A stretch of DNA of 36,972 nt from Comamonadaceae bacterium (GTDB lineage Bacteria; Pseudomonadota; Gammaproteobacteria; Burkholderiales; Burkholderiaceae_C). The notes under the pieces are model-generated. The model made no database searches and was not told the DNA's origin. It saw nothing but the letters and a program-made list of their open reading frames with translations. Every line of letters begins with the position of its first letter. The stretch's first letter is position 1. Where the stretch lies: assembly GCA_947454355.1 (NCBI GenBank), contig CANGKR010000007.1:1-36972 (forward strand), written 5' to 3'. Below, one piece after another: positions 9,513 through 20,345 of the stretch. The translations under genes and the position numbers were made by a program.

Positions 9513-10730
9513 TTACTTCTTCGCGACGAGTGGGCAGTCGCCTTCGTTCAGAGGGCGGAAAGCTTCCGCTGCGGGAATCGTGGCGGCCACTTTGTAGTAG
9601 TCGTAAGGGCCTTTGGATTCCGAAGGCTTCTTGACTTCAAACAGGTAAGCGGGGTGGATCTTGCGACCGTCAGCGCGGATCGAGCCTTTGCCGAACAAGA
9701 TGTCGTCGGTCGGCAGCTCTTTCATCTTGGCTACCACCTTGGCACCGTCATCGGTCTTGGCAGCGTCCACGGCTTTGAGGTAATGGAGCACGCCAGCGTA
9801 AACACCTGCATGGTCAGAAGAGGGCATTTTGCCGCCGTGCAATGCTGCAAAGCGCTTGGACCATGCGCGGGTGCTGTCGTTCAAGTCCCAGTAGAAGGTC
9901 TCGGTCAACAGCAAACCTTGGGCTTTTTCAAGACCCAGGGCGTGCACATCGGTCAAGAAGACCAGCATGCCGGCCAGGTTCTGGCCGCCCTTGACGATAC
10001 CGAACTCGGCGGCTTGTTTGATCGAGTTGATGGTGTCGCCACCGGCATTGGCCAAGCCGATGATCTTGGCCTTGGAGGCTTGGGCTTGCAGCAAGAAAGA
10101 GGAGAAGTCTTGTGTCGGGAACGGTGTGCGGACCTTACCCACCACTTTGCCGCCGTTTTTAAGCACAACGGCTTCGGTGTCGCGCTCCAGGGCGTGGCCG
10201 AAAGCGTAGTCAGCGGTCAGGAAGTACCAGGTGTTGCCACCGTTTTTGACAATCGCCTTGCCTGTGCCGTTGGCCAGCATCCAAGTGTCGTACAGATAGT
10301 GCACCACGTTGGCATTGCAGGACTTGCCGGTCAGGTCGGCGGTGGCCGAGCCGGTGTTCACGTTGGCTTTGTTTTTGTCCTTGGAAATCTGGGCAATGGC
10401 CAGACCGACAGACGAGGTGGGCACGTCGGTGATCATGTCGACCTTGTCGGTGTCATACCACTGGCGTGCAATGTTGGAGCCCACGTCGGGCTTGTTCTGG
10501 TGGTCGGCGCTGACGATTTCCACTTTCAGCGTGCTCTTGGTGGCCTTGATGTAGTCTTCAACGGCCATTTTGGCAGCGACCACCGAGCCGGGGCCGCCAA
10601 TGTCAGCGTAGGGGCCCGACATGTCGTTGAGCACACCGATCTTGACGATGCCATCTGAAATATCCGCTTGGGCGGTGCTGGCGAATGCGCAGGCCGCCAA
10701 AGCAGCGGTGGCGAGAAGTTTGCGTTTCAT
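9513..10730 (-). CDS. ABC transporter periplasmic substrate-binding protein (LivK-like)
   Basis: Signal peptide MKRKLLATAALAACAFASTAQA, then IKIGVLNDMSGPYADIGG-type type I periplasmic binding fold. Confidence 0.93.
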   Translation of the reverse strand: MKRKLLATAALAACAFASTAQADISDGIVKIGVLNDMSGPYADIGGPGSVVAAKMAVEDYIKATKSTLKVEIVSADHQNKPDVGSNIARQWYDTDKVDMITDVPTSSVGLAIAQISKDKNKANVNTGSATADLTGKSCNANVVHYLYDTWMLANGTGKAIVKNGGNTWYFLTADYAFGHALERDTEAVVLKNGGKVVGKVRTPFPTQDFSSFLLQAQASKAKIIGLANAGGDTINSIKQAAEFGIVKGGQNLAGMLVFLTDVHALGLEKAQGLLLTETFYWDLNDSTRAWSKRFAALHGGKMPSSDHAGVYAGVLHYLKAVDAAKTDDGAKVVAKMKELPTDDILFGKGSIRADGRKIHPAYLFEVKKPSESKGPYDYYKVAATIPAAEAFRPLNEGDCPLVAKK

Positions 10731-10760
10731 GGAAATCTCCTGTGGATGGAAAGAAAAAAA

Positions 10761-11471
10761 TCAGACGCCGAGGTATTCGTGCAGCATGGGCATCTTGGCC
10801 TTCAACTCGCTGGCGGCAAAGCCCTCGATGATGCGGCCATGCTCCATGACGTAAAAACGGTCTGCCAGCGGTGCGGCAAAACGGAAGTTTTGCTCGACCA
10901 TGATGATGGTGAACCCCTTGGACTTGAGCGAGAGGATCATTCGCGCCAAAGCCTGCACGATCACGGGAGCCAGGCCCTCCGAGATTTCATCCAGCAGCAA
11001 GAGCTTGGCGCCCGTGCGCAAAATCCGGCCCACGGCCAGCATTTGCTGCTCACCACCCGACAGGCGGGTGCCGGGGCTGTTTTTGCGCTCGAGCAAGTTG
11101 GGGAACATCTCGTAAATTTCGTCCAGCGACATACCGCCTTCGGCGATCACGGGCGGCAGCAGCAGGTTTTCTTCGCAACTGAGCGAGGCAAAAATACCGC
11201 GCTCTTCGGGGCAGTAACCCAGCCCCAGCTTGGCAATCTGGTGCGGCGGCATGTCGATGGATTCGCTGCCGTTGATGGTGATCGAACCCGTGCGCTTGCC
11301 AACCAAACCGAGGATGGACTTGACGGTGGTCGAGCGACCCGCGCCGTTGCGGCCCAGGAGTGTGACCACCTCGCCTTGGTGGACCGTCAGATCCACGCCA
11401 TGCAAGATGTGAGACTCGCCGTACCAGGCGTGCAAATTGCTGATGCGCAGCATTTCCTTGGGCTCAGCCAT
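10761..11471 (-). CDS. livF: ABC transporter ATP-binding protein (LivF-like)
   Basis: Walker A GRNGAGRST, LSGGEQQ signature, LLLLDE; start at MAEPKEMLRISNLH. Confidence 0.92.
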   Translation of the reverse strand: MAEPKEMLRISNLHAWYGESHILHGVDLTVHQGEVVTLLGRNGAGRSTTVKSILGLVGKRTGSITINGSESIDMPPHQIAKLGLGYCPEERGIFASLSCEENLLLPPVIAEGGMSLDEIYEMFPNLLERKNSPGTRLSGGEQQMLAVGRILRTGAKLLLLDEISEGLAPVIVQALARMILSLKSKGFTIIMVEQNFRFAAPLADRFYVMEHGRIIEGFAASELKAKMPMLHEYLGV

Positions 11472-12240
11472 GGGCACCCTCCAGCTCGTTGTCGGCGGTG
11501 CCCATGTAGGCTTCCAGCACTTGGGGGTTTTGTGAGACCACGGCGTAGGGCCCTTCGGCAATCACTTGGCCGCGCTGCAACACGCTGATGGTGTCGGCGA
11601 TGCTGGCCACCACGTTCATGTTGTGTTCCACCATCAAAATCGTGCGGTTGGCGCCGACCTTCTTGATCAGCTGCGTGACGCGGTCCACGTCTTCGTGGCC
11701 CATGCCTTGCGTAGGTTCGTCCAGCAGCATGAGTTCGGGGTTCATGGCCAAGGTGGTGGCGATTTCCAAGGCGCGTTTACGGCCGTAAGGCAACTCCACG
11801 GCCGTCAAGTCGGCCATGGCGCCCAAGTCCACCTCATCGAGCAGGCTCATGGCCTGGTCGTTGAGCTTGTCCAGGATGCGCTCGGAGCGCCAAAAGTGCA
11901 TCGACGTGCCCGTGCTGCGTTGCAGGGCAATGCGCACGTTTTCCATCACCGTGAGGTTGGGGAAGGTGGCCGAAATCTGGAACGAGCGCACCAAGCCGCG
12001 CCGCGCCACTTGGGCTGGTTTTTCGGCGGTGATATCTTGTCCATTGAACAAGATCTGACCGCGTGTGGGGATCAAAAACTTGGTCAGCAGGTTGAATACT
12101 GTGGTTTTACCGGCGCCGTTGGGGCCGATCAAGGCGTGGATTTGTCCCCTCTGGACACCCAGGTTGACGCCGTTGACGGCGACAAAGCCCTTGAACTCTT
12201 TGACGAGTTCAGTGGTTTTCAAAATGAAATCTTCAGACAT
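11464..12240 (-). CDS. livG: ABC transporter ATP-binding protein (LivG-like)
   Basis: Walker A GPNGAGKT, LMLLDEPTQGMG; start at MSEDFILKTTELV; overlaps livF by 8 bp. Confidence 0.93.
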   Translation of the reverse strand: MSEDFILKTTELVKEFKGFVAVNGVNLGVQRGQIHALIGPNGAGKTTVFNLLTKFLIPTRGQILFNGQDITAEKPAQVARRGLVRSFQISATFPNLTVMENVRIALQRSTGTSMHFWRSERILDKLNDQAMSLLDEVDLGAMADLTAVELPYGRKRALEIATTLAMNPELMLLDEPTQGMGHEDVDRVTQLIKKVGANRTILMVEHNMNVVASIADTISVLQRGQVIAEGPYAVVSQNPQVLEAYMGTADNELEGAHG

Positions 12241-12380
12241 GAGGCTTGGCACCGGATCCTGTGGAATACAACGCAATCTTGCAAAGGCAAATGCGTGTCG
12301 TATTTTCAGGGGTGCTGATCGTACGAATGCTTATGGTTATCCCGAGTTTTGTCTCTCAGGTGCCCCAATTTCCAGCGAAA

Positions 12381-13163
12381 TCAGCTCAAAACCATGCCGC
12401 CGTCGATGTGAATCGACTGGCCAGTCATGCCGCTAGACTCGGCGCTGCCCAGATAAACCGCCAAGCCGGCGATCTCTGAAGGCTCCAATACGCGGCCCAA
12501 AGGCACCCGGGTCAAGGCAGCTTTGACCATGTCTTCAGGGCTGGTGCCGGTGGTGCGGGCCACTTGGGCTTTCAGGTTCTCGACCATGTCGGTTTGAATG
12601 AAACCGGGGCATATCGCATTGACTGTGACTGCAAAGGGGCTGGCTTCGAGCGCCACGCAGCGGGTGATGCCGACCACCGCATGTTTGCTCACGTTGTAAG
12701 CGCTTTGATTGCGCGAGCCCCACTTGCCAGCCGTTGACGCCATATTGATGATTCGACCATGTCGCCGCGCCTGCATGCCGGGCAGACAGGCCTGCATGAA
12801 ATGCAGGACACCGAACAAGTTCACGTCCAGCATGTCCTGAAAGTCTTGTGCGCTGTATTCCAAAAACGACTTGGCTCGGTAAACACCTGCGTTGTTGACC
12901 AACACGTCCACACGACCAAATCGCTTTTCGACTTGGGCCACCGCATCGAAGCAGGCTTCGCGTTCGGTCACGTTCACGCTCAAAGTCATCACCTGATCGG
13001 CAGGCAAGCCCAAGCCGTCTTGAACTTCTTTCAACTTGGCGGTGTCGGTGGCAATCAGGCACAGGGTCGCGCCTTCGGCCGCGTAGGCCTGTGCAATGGA
13101 CAGACCGATGCCGCGACTGGCCCCGGTGATGATGGCAACCTGGTGGGCAAGACGTTGGCTCAT
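12381..13163 (-). CDS. SDR family oxidoreductase (3-hydroxybutyrate dehydrogenase/FabG-like)
   Basis: TGASRGIG, NNAG, YNVSK, CPGFIQTDM. Confidence 0.9.
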   Translation of the reverse strand: MSQRLAHQVAIITGASRGIGLSIAQAYAAEGATLCLIATDTAKLKEVQDGLGLPADQVMTLSVNVTEREACFDAVAQVEKRFGRVDVLVNNAGVYRAKSFLEYSAQDFQDMLDVNLFGVLHFMQACLPGMQARRHGRIINMASTAGKWGSRNQSAYNVSKHAVVGITRCVALEASPFAVTVNAICPGFIQTDMVENLKAQVARTTGTSPEDMVKAALTRVPLGRVLEPSEIAGLAVYLGSAESSGMTGQSIHIDGGMVLS

Positions 13164-13179
13164 GGGCAATCCTGGGGGG

Positions 13180-14187
13180 TTAAATCATGGAAGCGCTGCG
13201 GCGCGTGGTGTCAAGACCACCCGAGCCACTGTTGCTCGAGGGGTCCTTGGAGGTGGCCATACGCAGCACTTGCCAGTAGCCTTGCGCCAGCTCCATCTGG
13301 GGGGCAAAGCCCTTGCTGACCAGCATGCGGTGCGCCAAAGGCAGCTTCCAGCAGGGTGTGTAGACAAACAAATGGTGCTCTAAGTGGTAGTTGACCCAGT
13401 AGGGCGCTAAGACCATGCGCATCAAGCTGTTGGTCAGGGTGGTGCGGGTGTTGCGCAAGCGGTCGTGGTTGTCGCCCACCATCGCATGCTCGGCGATGTT
13501 GCGCACCCGGCTGATCACCTGATACCAAGTCATGAGCGGCAGCAACCACAATACAAAGTAGGCCCACCCAAAACCTGCGAGCGACAGGATCAACAGCAGC
13601 GCAGCATTGCTGGCGATGAAGTACTTCTCATGGGCCACCAATTTGGCCAGCCGCTTTGCCAAACTCGGGTCGTCGCCCATGGTGAATTTGAATTGCTCCA
13701 GGCGCCTTTGGTAACCGGTCACACCCAAAATGTCGCGCCACATCTTGCGCTTGAAGCTTTGTCGCGTGATGGGGAATGGTGCTGACAAGATCAGGTCTGG
13801 GTCCTCAGGCTGCTGCGTATGGCGGTGGTGGCTCAGGTGGTAAGGCCTGTACAAAGCCAGGCTGGCGCCCACGGGAAAACCACAAAAATGTGCGCCGACA
13901 AAATCATTGAGCCGGGTGTTTTTGAACAGCGCACGGTGGGCAGCGTCATGCATCAAAATCGCCAAGCCCAACTGACGACCGCCGATCAAAACCATCGCCA
14001 CCACAAAAGTCAGCGGATTCGGCCAAGCGATGAATAAGGCCATCGCCAAAGCAATCACCACCCAGGCGTGTAACACCAAATAAAAACCCATCAGGTCAGA
14101 ACGCGCACGCAACTGCGCTTCTTCTTGCGGGGTCAATACAGGTTTATCGGGTGTGTCCATGGCGGGCATTGGGCTGAGGTGCTGCAT
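13180..14187 (-). CDS. Membrane fatty acid desaturase
   Basis: Three His boxes: HDAAH, HLSHHRH, HLEHH; several TM segments. Confidence 0.92.
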   Translation of the reverse strand: MQHLSPMPAMDTPDKPVLTPQEEAQLRARSDLMGFYLVLHAWVVIALAMALFIAWPNPLTFVVAMVLIGGRQLGLAILMHDAAHRALFKNTRLNDFVGAHFCGFPVGASLALYRPYHLSHHRHTQQPEDPDLILSAPFPITRQSFKRKMWRDILGVTGYQRRLEQFKFTMGDDPSLAKRLAKLVAHEKYFIASNAALLLILSLAGFGWAYFVLWLLPLMTWYQVISRVRNIAEHAMVGDNHDRLRNTRTTLTNSLMRMVLAPYWVNYHLEHHLFVYTPCWKLPLAHRMLVSKGFAPQMELAQGYWQVLRMATSKDPSSNSGSGGLDTTRRSASMI

Positions 14188-14238
14188 CTTGGCTTCAATG
14201 CCTTGAGGTTTCAGTCACTGACGTGACCTTTTCAGGCT

Positions 14239-16023
14239 TCAGGCATTGAACTGCAAGGCCGCCAAGCCCGCGTAAACGCCGCCTTGCGCCACCAGTTGCG
14301 CATGCGTGCCTTGCTCGACCAATTGGCCATGGTCCAGCACCACAATCCAGTCGGCTTTTTGCACTGTGGCCAAGCGGTGCGCCACCACCAAGGTGGTGCG
14401 GTTTTGCATGGCCGACTCCAGCGCGGCTTGCACCATGCGCTCGCTTTGCGCGTCCAGGGCGCTGGTCGCTTCGTCCAGCAACAACAGCGGTGGGTTTTTC
14501 AGTATGGCCCGCGCAATCGCAATGCGTTGGCGCTGACCGCCCGACAAGCGCACGCCGCGCTCACCCAAAAAGGTGTCATAGCCTTGCGGCAAGTCTTGGA
14601 TGAACTCGTCTGCAAAGGCGGCCACAGCGGCGGCATGCACTTCTTCGTTGCTGGCGCCGGGTTTGCCATAGCGGATGTTCTCCAGGGCGCTGGTCGAAAA
14701 AATCACAGGCTCTTGTGGGACGATGCCGATTTGATCGCGCAAGGCTTCCAGGCTGATGGCATCGATGGAGACGCCGTTCAAGGTGATGCGGCCTGACTGC
14801 GGATCGTAAAAGCGCAGCAACAAACCAAACACCGTGCTTTTGCCCGCGCCGCTCGGGCCCACAATGGCCACGGTTTGGCCAGGGGCCACGGTCAAGCTCA
14901 CATGGTCCAGCGCCGCTTGTGCGGGCCGAGAGGGGTAATGAAAGAGCACCTGCTCTAGTGCCAAAGCACTGCCTTGCCCGCCGGCAGGCAGGCGCACAGG
15001 CTCGCGGGGCGATTGCACCGGCGAGACGCTGGACAACAATTCCATCAAACGCTCAGTGGCTCCGGCAGCCCGCAACAGGTCGCCATAGACTTCGCTCAGC
15101 ACGGCCACGGCGCCGGCAAAAATCACGACGTACAAAGCCGCTTGGCCAAGCTGCCCGGCTGTGAGTTGGCCGGCGATCACCGCTTGTGTGCCCAAGTACA
15201 AGCCCCACAGCATCAAGGCGGCATTGGCAATGATGATGAAGGCGACCAAGATGGAGCGAGCACGCGTGCGGCGCACTGCGGTTTGAAAGCCTTGCTCTGT
15301 GGAGTCCGCAAAGCGGTCGGCCTCGCGGGACTGTGCGTTGTAGCTTTGCACAATCGGGATGGCGTTGAGCACTTCGGTGGCGATCGTGCTGGAGTCGGCC
15401 ACCCGGTCCTGGCTGGCGCGTGAGAGGCGGCGCACCCGGCGTCCATACCAAGTGGCCGGCATCACCACCAGCACCACCGTCAGGATCACTTGCAGCATGA
15501 CCGTGGGATGTGACCAAACCAGCATCAGCAAGGCACCCAGGCCCATCACGGTGTTGCGCAAACCCATCGAGAGCGAAGAACCCACCACGGTTTGCACCAG
15601 CGTGGTGTCAGCGATCAAGCGGCTGGTGACTTCACCTGCCGAAGTGGTTTCAAAAAACTCAGGGCTTTGCTGCAGTACATGCCGGTAGACCGCGTTGCGC
15701 AGATCCGCGGTGACCCGCTCGCCCAGCCAGCTGACGGTGAAAAAACGCCCTGCCGAAAAAACGCCCAAAGCCACGGCCACGCCAAACAACATCAAGAAAT
15801 TGCCGCGCATCGCCATGACCTGATCACTGCGATCGGCTGGCGCCATGCCGCTGTCAATCAAATGACGGATGGCCCAGGGGAACATCAAGGTGGTGGCCGC
15901 TGCCAAAACCAGCAGCACCAGCGCCAAGCCGATTTGCCATCGGTAGGGACGCAAAAAGGGCAGCAGGCCCGTCAGCGATTGCGGTGATTTGGCGGCGGGA
16001 CGGTCAGGTTTGGCAGTGGCCAT
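14239..16023 (-). CDS. ABC exporter, fused permease/ATPase (MsbA-like)
   Basis: N-terminal 6-TM domain, GPSGAGKST, LSGGQRQRIAIARA, LLLLDEATSALD. Confidence 0.94.
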   Translation of the reverse strand: MATAKPDRPAAKSPQSLTGLLPFLRPYRWQIGLALVLLVLAAATTLMFPWAIRHLIDSGMAPADRSDQVMAMRGNFLMLFGVAVALGVFSAGRFFTVSWLGERVTADLRNAVYRHVLQQSPEFFETTSAGEVTSRLIADTTLVQTVVGSSLSMGLRNTVMGLGALLMLVWSHPTVMLQVILTVVLVVMPATWYGRRVRRLSRASQDRVADSSTIATEVLNAIPIVQSYNAQSREADRFADSTEQGFQTAVRRTRARSILVAFIIIANAALMLWGLYLGTQAVIAGQLTAGQLGQAALYVVIFAGAVAVLSEVYGDLLRAAGATERLMELLSSVSPVQSPREPVRLPAGGQGSALALEQVLFHYPSRPAQAALDHVSLTVAPGQTVAIVGPSGAGKSTVFGLLLRFYDPQSGRITLNGVSIDAISLEALRDQIGIVPQEPVIFSTSALENIRYGKPGASNEEVHAAAVAAFADEFIQDLPQGYDTFLGERGVRLSGGQRQRIAIARAILKNPPLLLLDEATSALDAQSERMVQAALESAMQNRTTLVVAHRLATVQKADWIVVLDHGQLVEQGTHAQLVAQGGVYAGLAALQFNA

Positions 16024-16029
16024 AGCAAT

Positions 16030-17433
16030 TCATTTACCGATGCAAAAACTGGAGAATATGACGCCCAGTAAGTCGTCCGACGTGAATTCGCCGGTGATGG
16101 CATTCAGGGCATTTTGTGCCAGCCGCAGTTCTTCGGCCAGCAAATCGAGCGACTGCGCCTGCGCTTGCAACAGGGACTGCGCCACGTCCAGGTGTGCATG
16201 CACTTCGCGCAAGGCTTGCACATGCCGCTCACGGGCAATGTACAGGCCTTCACTGGCCTGCTGCCAGCCGGCCACTTCAAGCAGCAGCTGACGCAATTCG
16301 GTCAAGCCTTGGCCGGTTCGCGCGGACAAGGTCAAGCCCGTGGCAGTCAGTGGTGCGGTGTGGGCATCGCATTTGTTCCAAATGTCCAGCACGCGCACAT
16401 GGTTGGGCAGCCGGGTCAATTGCTGGGCGATCTCTTGATCGGCCAATGCATACGCGGCATCATCCATTCGCGTCAGGTCATGTAAAAACAAAACTGCATC
16501 GGCCGATTCAATTTGGCCCCAGGCGCGTTCGATGCCAATTTTCTCGACTTCGTCATGGCTGTCGCGCAGGCCAGCGGTGTCGATCACATGCAAGGGCACG
16601 CCCTCGATTTGAATGGTTTGCTGCACCACATCCCGCGTGGTGCCAGCGATCGGTGTGACGATGGCCAACTCTGCGCCCGCCAGGGCATTGAGCAGCGAGC
16701 TTTTGCCCGCATTGGGTTGACCGGCAATCACCACCTTGATGCCTTCACGCAGCAAAGCGCCTTGCCGGGTGCGTTGCATCACCGTGGTCAATTGGACTTG
16801 CAAACGATCGAGTTGGCCCTGAGCATCGGCCTTTTGCAGGAAGTCGATTTCTTCTTCCGGAAAATCCAGTGTGGCTTCCACCAGCATACGCAAATGGATC
16901 AGCGCATCGCGCAGCACATGGATGTCGCGCGAAAAATCGCCCGCCAAAGAGCGGCTCGCACTGCGCGCTGCAGCGCTGGTGGAGGCATCGATCAAATCGG
17001 CAATCGCCTCGGCCTGGGCCAGGTCGATTTTGTCGTTCAAAAACGCGCGTTCGGTGAACTCACCCGGCTGCGCCACACGCAGACCGGACAAGCGGGCTTG
17101 GCCAGTGCTCGCGTCCACTTCTGCGCCAGCTTGCAGACAGCGCGACAGCAAGAGCTGCAACACCACCGGTCCGCCATGGGCTTGCAACTCCAGCACATCT
17201 TCACCGGTGTACGAGTTCGGGCCTGCAAAGTAAATCGCCAGTCCTTGGTCGATGGACGATCCATCGGCATCCCGAAAGGGCACATATGCGGCCTGGCGGG
17301 CTTGCAACACCTTGCCGCACAGCGCCTGCACCAAGCTGTGCAAGCCGCGCCCCGAAACACGCACGATGCCCACCGCACCGCGACCGGGGGCGGTGGCAAT
17401 GGCAACGATCGGGTCGTGGTGACGGGCCAGCAT
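16030..17433 (-). CDS. mnmE: tRNA uridine-5-carboxymethylaminomethyl(34) synthesis GTPase MnmE
   Basis: [22 protein letters not shown]-terminus, [15 protein letters not shown]-terminal FCIGK motif; start placed at MLARHHDP. Confidence 0.96.
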   Translation of the reverse strand: MLARHHDPIVAIATAPGRGAVGIVRVSGRGLHSLVQALCGKVLQARQAAYVPFRDADGSSIDQGLAIYFAGPNSYTGEDVLELQAHGGPVVLQLLLSRCLQAGAEVDASTGQARLSGLRVAQPGEFTERAFLNDKIDLAQAEAIADLIDASTSAAARSASRSLAGDFSRDIHVLRDALIHLRMLVEATLDFPEEEIDFLQKADAQGQLDRLQVQLTTVMQRTRQGALLREGIKVVIAGQPNAGKSSLLNALAGAELAIVTPIAGTTRDVVQQTIQIEGVPLHVIDTAGLRDSHDEVEKIGIERAWGQIESADAVLFLHDLTRMDDAAYALADQEIAQQLTRLPNHVRVLDIWNKCDAHTAPLTATGLTLSARTGQGLTELRQLLLEVAGWQQASEGLYIARERHVQALREVHAHLDVAQSLLQAQAQSLDLLAEELRLAQNALNAITGEFTSDDLLGVIFSSFCIGK

Positions 17434-17440
17434 GGACAGC

Positions 17441-17463
17441 AAAAAAAGGCCGCTTGCGCGGCC
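17441..17463 (-). terminator. Rho-independent terminator downstream of yidC
   Basis: Minus strand GGCCGCGCAAGCGGCC followed by TTTTTTT. Confidence 0.85.
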
Positions 17464-17471
17464 ATTTCCAG

Positions 17472-19202
17472 TTACTTGAACTTGGGCAGATTGAACTGCG
17501 GTGGCACACCCATGCGGGTGTTGATGACCCACTGCTGAGCAATCGACAAAATGTTGTTGGTGATCCAGTACAGCACCAGGCCGGACGGGAAGGCGAAGAA
17601 CATTACCGAAAACAACAGCGGCATGATCCACATCATTTTGGCTTGCATCGGGTCAGGCGGTGCGGGATTCAAGGCGGTCTGTAGCAGTGTGGTCAAAGTC
17701 ATCAAGATGGGTAGCAGTCCAATAGGTAAATTGATTCCAGGTATTGTCCCGAACAGAGTGTCTGGTGCTGACAAGTCGTGGATCCAACCCACCCAAGGGG
17801 CGTTGCGCATTTCCACGGTGGACAACAGCACCCAGTACAAGGCAATGAACACCGGGATCTGGACCATGATCGGGAAGCAACCGCCCATGGGGTTGACCTT
17901 CTCTTCACGGTAGATTTTCATCATCTCCTGCTGCATTTGCTGCGGGTTGTCTTTCAGGCGTTCACGCATGTCCATGATGCGCGGGTTGATGGCTTTCATC
18001 TTGGCCATGCTGGCATAGGCCTTGGCATTGAGCCAATAAAAAGCGATTTTGAGCAACAAGACCAAAGCCATGATCGACCAGCCCCAGTTGTTTAACAAGC
18101 CGAACAGCTTGTCCAACAACCAGAACAAGGGTTTGGCCAATATGGCCAACCAACCGTAGTCTTTGAGCAGGTCAAGACCCGTAGCCAAGGCTTCGAGTTT
18201 CTTTTCTTCTTGCGGGCCGGTGTACAAAGTGGCTTCCACCGATTTGGACTGGCCCGGAGCCACGTCCTTGATCGGGGTGATCATGCCCACGGCATACAGA
18301 TTGGTGTCCACTTTGCGGGCAAAGTTTTCGCGGGCCACACCATCGGCCAGCAACCAGGCCGACGCAAAGTAATGCTGCACCATCGCCACATAGCCTTTGT
18401 CAGCTGTCTTGTCGATGTCGACTTTGTTCTTTTCAATGTCGCTGAACTCCACCTTGTGGTACTTCTTGGCTTCGGTGTAAATCGCCGGGCCGGTGAAGGT
18501 GGAGTAGAAAGACGACTCACCTGCAGGCTTGTTGCCATCGCGCACCAGCTGCACATACAACTGGGGTGACACGGCGGCCGAGCCGGTGTTGATGACTTCG
18601 TGCTTGACGCTGATCGCGTAACTGCCGCGCTGCAGCGTGTAGGTTTTGACCAGCTTGACGCCGCCTATATCGGCCGATTCAAAGCGCAGGTTCAGGTTGT
18701 CTTGGCCGTCTTTGAGGCTGCGTTCGCCGCTGAAGGTCATCGGTGTTTTGTGGTTGGCCAAGGCCACGCCATTGACGCCACCGATCAAGCCGGTTTGGGC
18801 CACATACACACGCTCCCGACTCTCATCGAGCAGTACAAACGGTTTGCTGTGGTCGGCCATATCGGAGTGCTGGCTGAATTCCGAGCGCACCAAGGAGCCG
18901 CCTTCGCTGTCAAAGGTCAGCTTGAGCACGTCGGTGCTGACTTCAATGCGTTCGCGAGGCACGGCCACGGCAGGCGAAGGCGTGCCGGGTACTTGATTCA
19001 CCCCAGCGGCAGCGGCTGCGGGCGTCGATGCCGTGGGCACGCTCGCATCCGCTGGCAATGCGCCAGGAGCGGCGGCTGTTTTCACGGCGGGTTGCGGGAA
19101 GAAGGTGGCCTTCTGGCCGTTGTGAATCTGCCATTGGTCCCACAACAGGACCAGCGAGAAACCAAAAACCACCCACAAAATGGTGCGACGGATATCGTTC
19201 AT
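17472..19202 (-). CDS. yidC: Membrane protein insertase YidC
   Basis: [25 protein letters not shown]-terminus, [21 protein letters not shown] core. Confidence 0.97.
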   Translation of the reverse strand: MNDIRRTILWVVFGFSLVLLWDQWQIHNGQKATFFPQPAVKTAAAPGALPADASVPTASTPAAAAAGVNQVPGTPSPAVAVPRERIEVSTDVLKLTFDSEGGSLVRSEFSQHSDMADHSKPFVLLDESRERVYVAQTGLIGGVNGVALANHKTPMTFSGERSLKDGQDNLNLRFESADIGGVKLVKTYTLQRGSYAISVKHEVINTGSAAVSPQLYVQLVRDGNKPAGESSFYSTFTGPAIYTEAKKYHKVEFSDIEKNKVDIDKTADKGYVAMVQHYFASAWLLADGVARENFARKVDTNLYAVGMITPIKDVAPGQSKSVEATLYTGPQEEKKLEALATGLDLLKDYGWLAILAKPLFWLLDKLFGLLNNWGWSIMALVLLLKIAFYWLNAKAYASMAKMKAINPRIMDMRERLKDNPQQMQQEMMKIYREEKVNPMGGCFPIMVQIPVFIALYWVLLSTVEMRNAPWVGWIHDLSAPDTLFGTIPGINLPIGLLPILMTLTTLLQTALNPAPPDPMQAKMMWIMPLLFSVMFFAFPSGLVLYWITNNILSIAQQWVINTRMGVPPQFNLPKFK

Positions 19203-19471
19203 GAAGACTTCTTCGAAGAGGTGTGAGAAAGCAAACTGGAAAAGATGCGAGGCGCTTGCGCCGGCACCGCATCGGTGCCGCCCGCACACCAGGGGTGACA
19301 ACGCACCAACCGGGCCACGGTCATGTAACTGCCTGCAGCGGCGCCATGCGCCTGCAAGGCCTGCAAGGCGTACACCGAGCAGGTGGGCTCAAATCGGCAA
19401 GCCGATCCAAGCCAGGGGCTGAGCAACAGGCGATAGCCTTTGACCAGCGCGATCAATGCGCTTTGCATCAT
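19199..19471 (-). CDS. yidD: Membrane protein insertion efficiency factor YidD
   Basis: YRLLLSPWLGSACRFEPTCSVYALQAL; position between yidC and rnpA. Confidence 0.93.
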   Translation of the reverse strand: MMQSALIALVKGYRLLLSPWLGSACRFEPTCSVYALQALQAHGAAAGSYMTVARLVRCHPWCAGGTDAVPAQAPRIFSSLLSHTSSKKSS

Positions 19472-19920
19472 GCCGCGCTCCCTTGGCGAACAGGGCCGGC
19501 GGCAAGGGCGTGGGCGAACAACTGCTCGAGCTCGCTGCGCACGGCGGCTTTCAGCACATCGGAGGTGGCACTGATAAATTGCCGGCGGTCAAAGCCGCTG
19601 CGCAGGCGCACCACATGTGCTGCGCAGGGCAAAGCATCGGCAAACCGAGCCGACACGTTGTAGATCTGCCGTTTGATGGTGTTGCGCGTGACGGCGCGGC
19701 GGGCCCACTTCTTGGGGACCAAGGCGCCCAACCAGACGTCAAAAACGTCAAACAGGGCCTGCTCTGGTGAGAGAGCAGGCCCTGAGGCGTTGGGTTGGTC
19801 GGTAGCCTGTGCCACCTGTGGGACCAATGTCAGTCTGTGCAAAGCAAAATGCGAGGTGCGTGCCACCGTGCCGCCAGCCATGGCCGCTTGAAACTGCGGG
19901 CGAGTCTTTAACCGCTGCAT
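19468..19920 (-). CDS. rnpA: Ribonuclease P protein component
   Basis: MQRLKTRPQFQAAM, AVTRNTIKRQIY (RNR-like motif); 4-bp overlap with yidD; start could be upstream at 19950. Confidence 0.92.
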   Translation of the reverse strand: MQRLKTRPQFQAAMAGGTVARTSHFALHRLTLVPQVAQATDQPNASGPALSPEQALFDVFDVWLGALVPKKWARRAVTRNTIKRQIYNVSARFADALPCAAHVVRLRSGFDRRQFISATSDVLKAAVRSELEQLFAHALAAGPVRQGSAA

Positions 19921-19975
19921 TTCAGGGGGCTGAACCGAGCAGGCGTCCACACAGCTGCTCGCAGAGGCAGACAGA

Positions 19976-20110
19976 TCAGGCAGCCAGGCGCTTGCGGCCC
20001 TTGGCGCGGCGAGCGTTGATCACGGCACGGCCGCCACGGGTTTTCATGCGAACCAGAAAGCCATGGGTACGGGCGCGACGGGTCTTGGATGGTTGGTAAG
20101 TGCGTTTCAT
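19976..20110 (-). CDS. rpmH: 50S ribosomal protein L34
   Basis: [44 protein letters not shown], 44 aa. Confidence 0.98.
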   Translation of the reverse strand: MKRTYQPSKTRRARTHGFLVRMKTRGGRAVINARRAKGRKRLAA

Positions 20111-20270
20111 GGAATGAGTCCTCAATGCCCCCCAATTCTTTCGGGGGTAACCCGCGATTATCGCAAACTTTCGAAGGACGGGCAAATTTTCACAAAATCC
20201 TAGGGTTTGCAGGCATCCGGCGGCGCCCCTTTTCTGGTTTATGATGCCCTCAAGAACGCTGACGCTGGCA

Positions 20271-20328
20271 TGTGGATAAACTCTTGATAAATCAGAATTC
20301 CCACGCCAACATGCCCCATCTATCCACA
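20271..20328. promoter_or_regulatory. DnaA-box pair in the rpmH-dnaA intergenic region (putative oriC and/or dnaA autoregulation)
   Basis: TGTGGATAA (reverse complement of TTATCCACA, perfect) at 20271-20279 and CTATCCACA (8/9) at 20320-20328 in opposite orientation. Confidence 0.75.
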
Positions 20329-20345
20329 CAAAAACAAGAAAACAC

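Noticed and set aside
8502-10658. 718-aa plus-strand ORF spanning livM/livH/livK
   Set aside because: Antisense to three clearly recognisable transporter genes and crosses their boundaries; His/Gln/Gly-rich with no domain motifs.
12319-12326. TCGTACGA palindrome upstream of livG
   Set aside because: A single 8-bp palindrome without a second copy or known regulator match; insufficient to call an operator.
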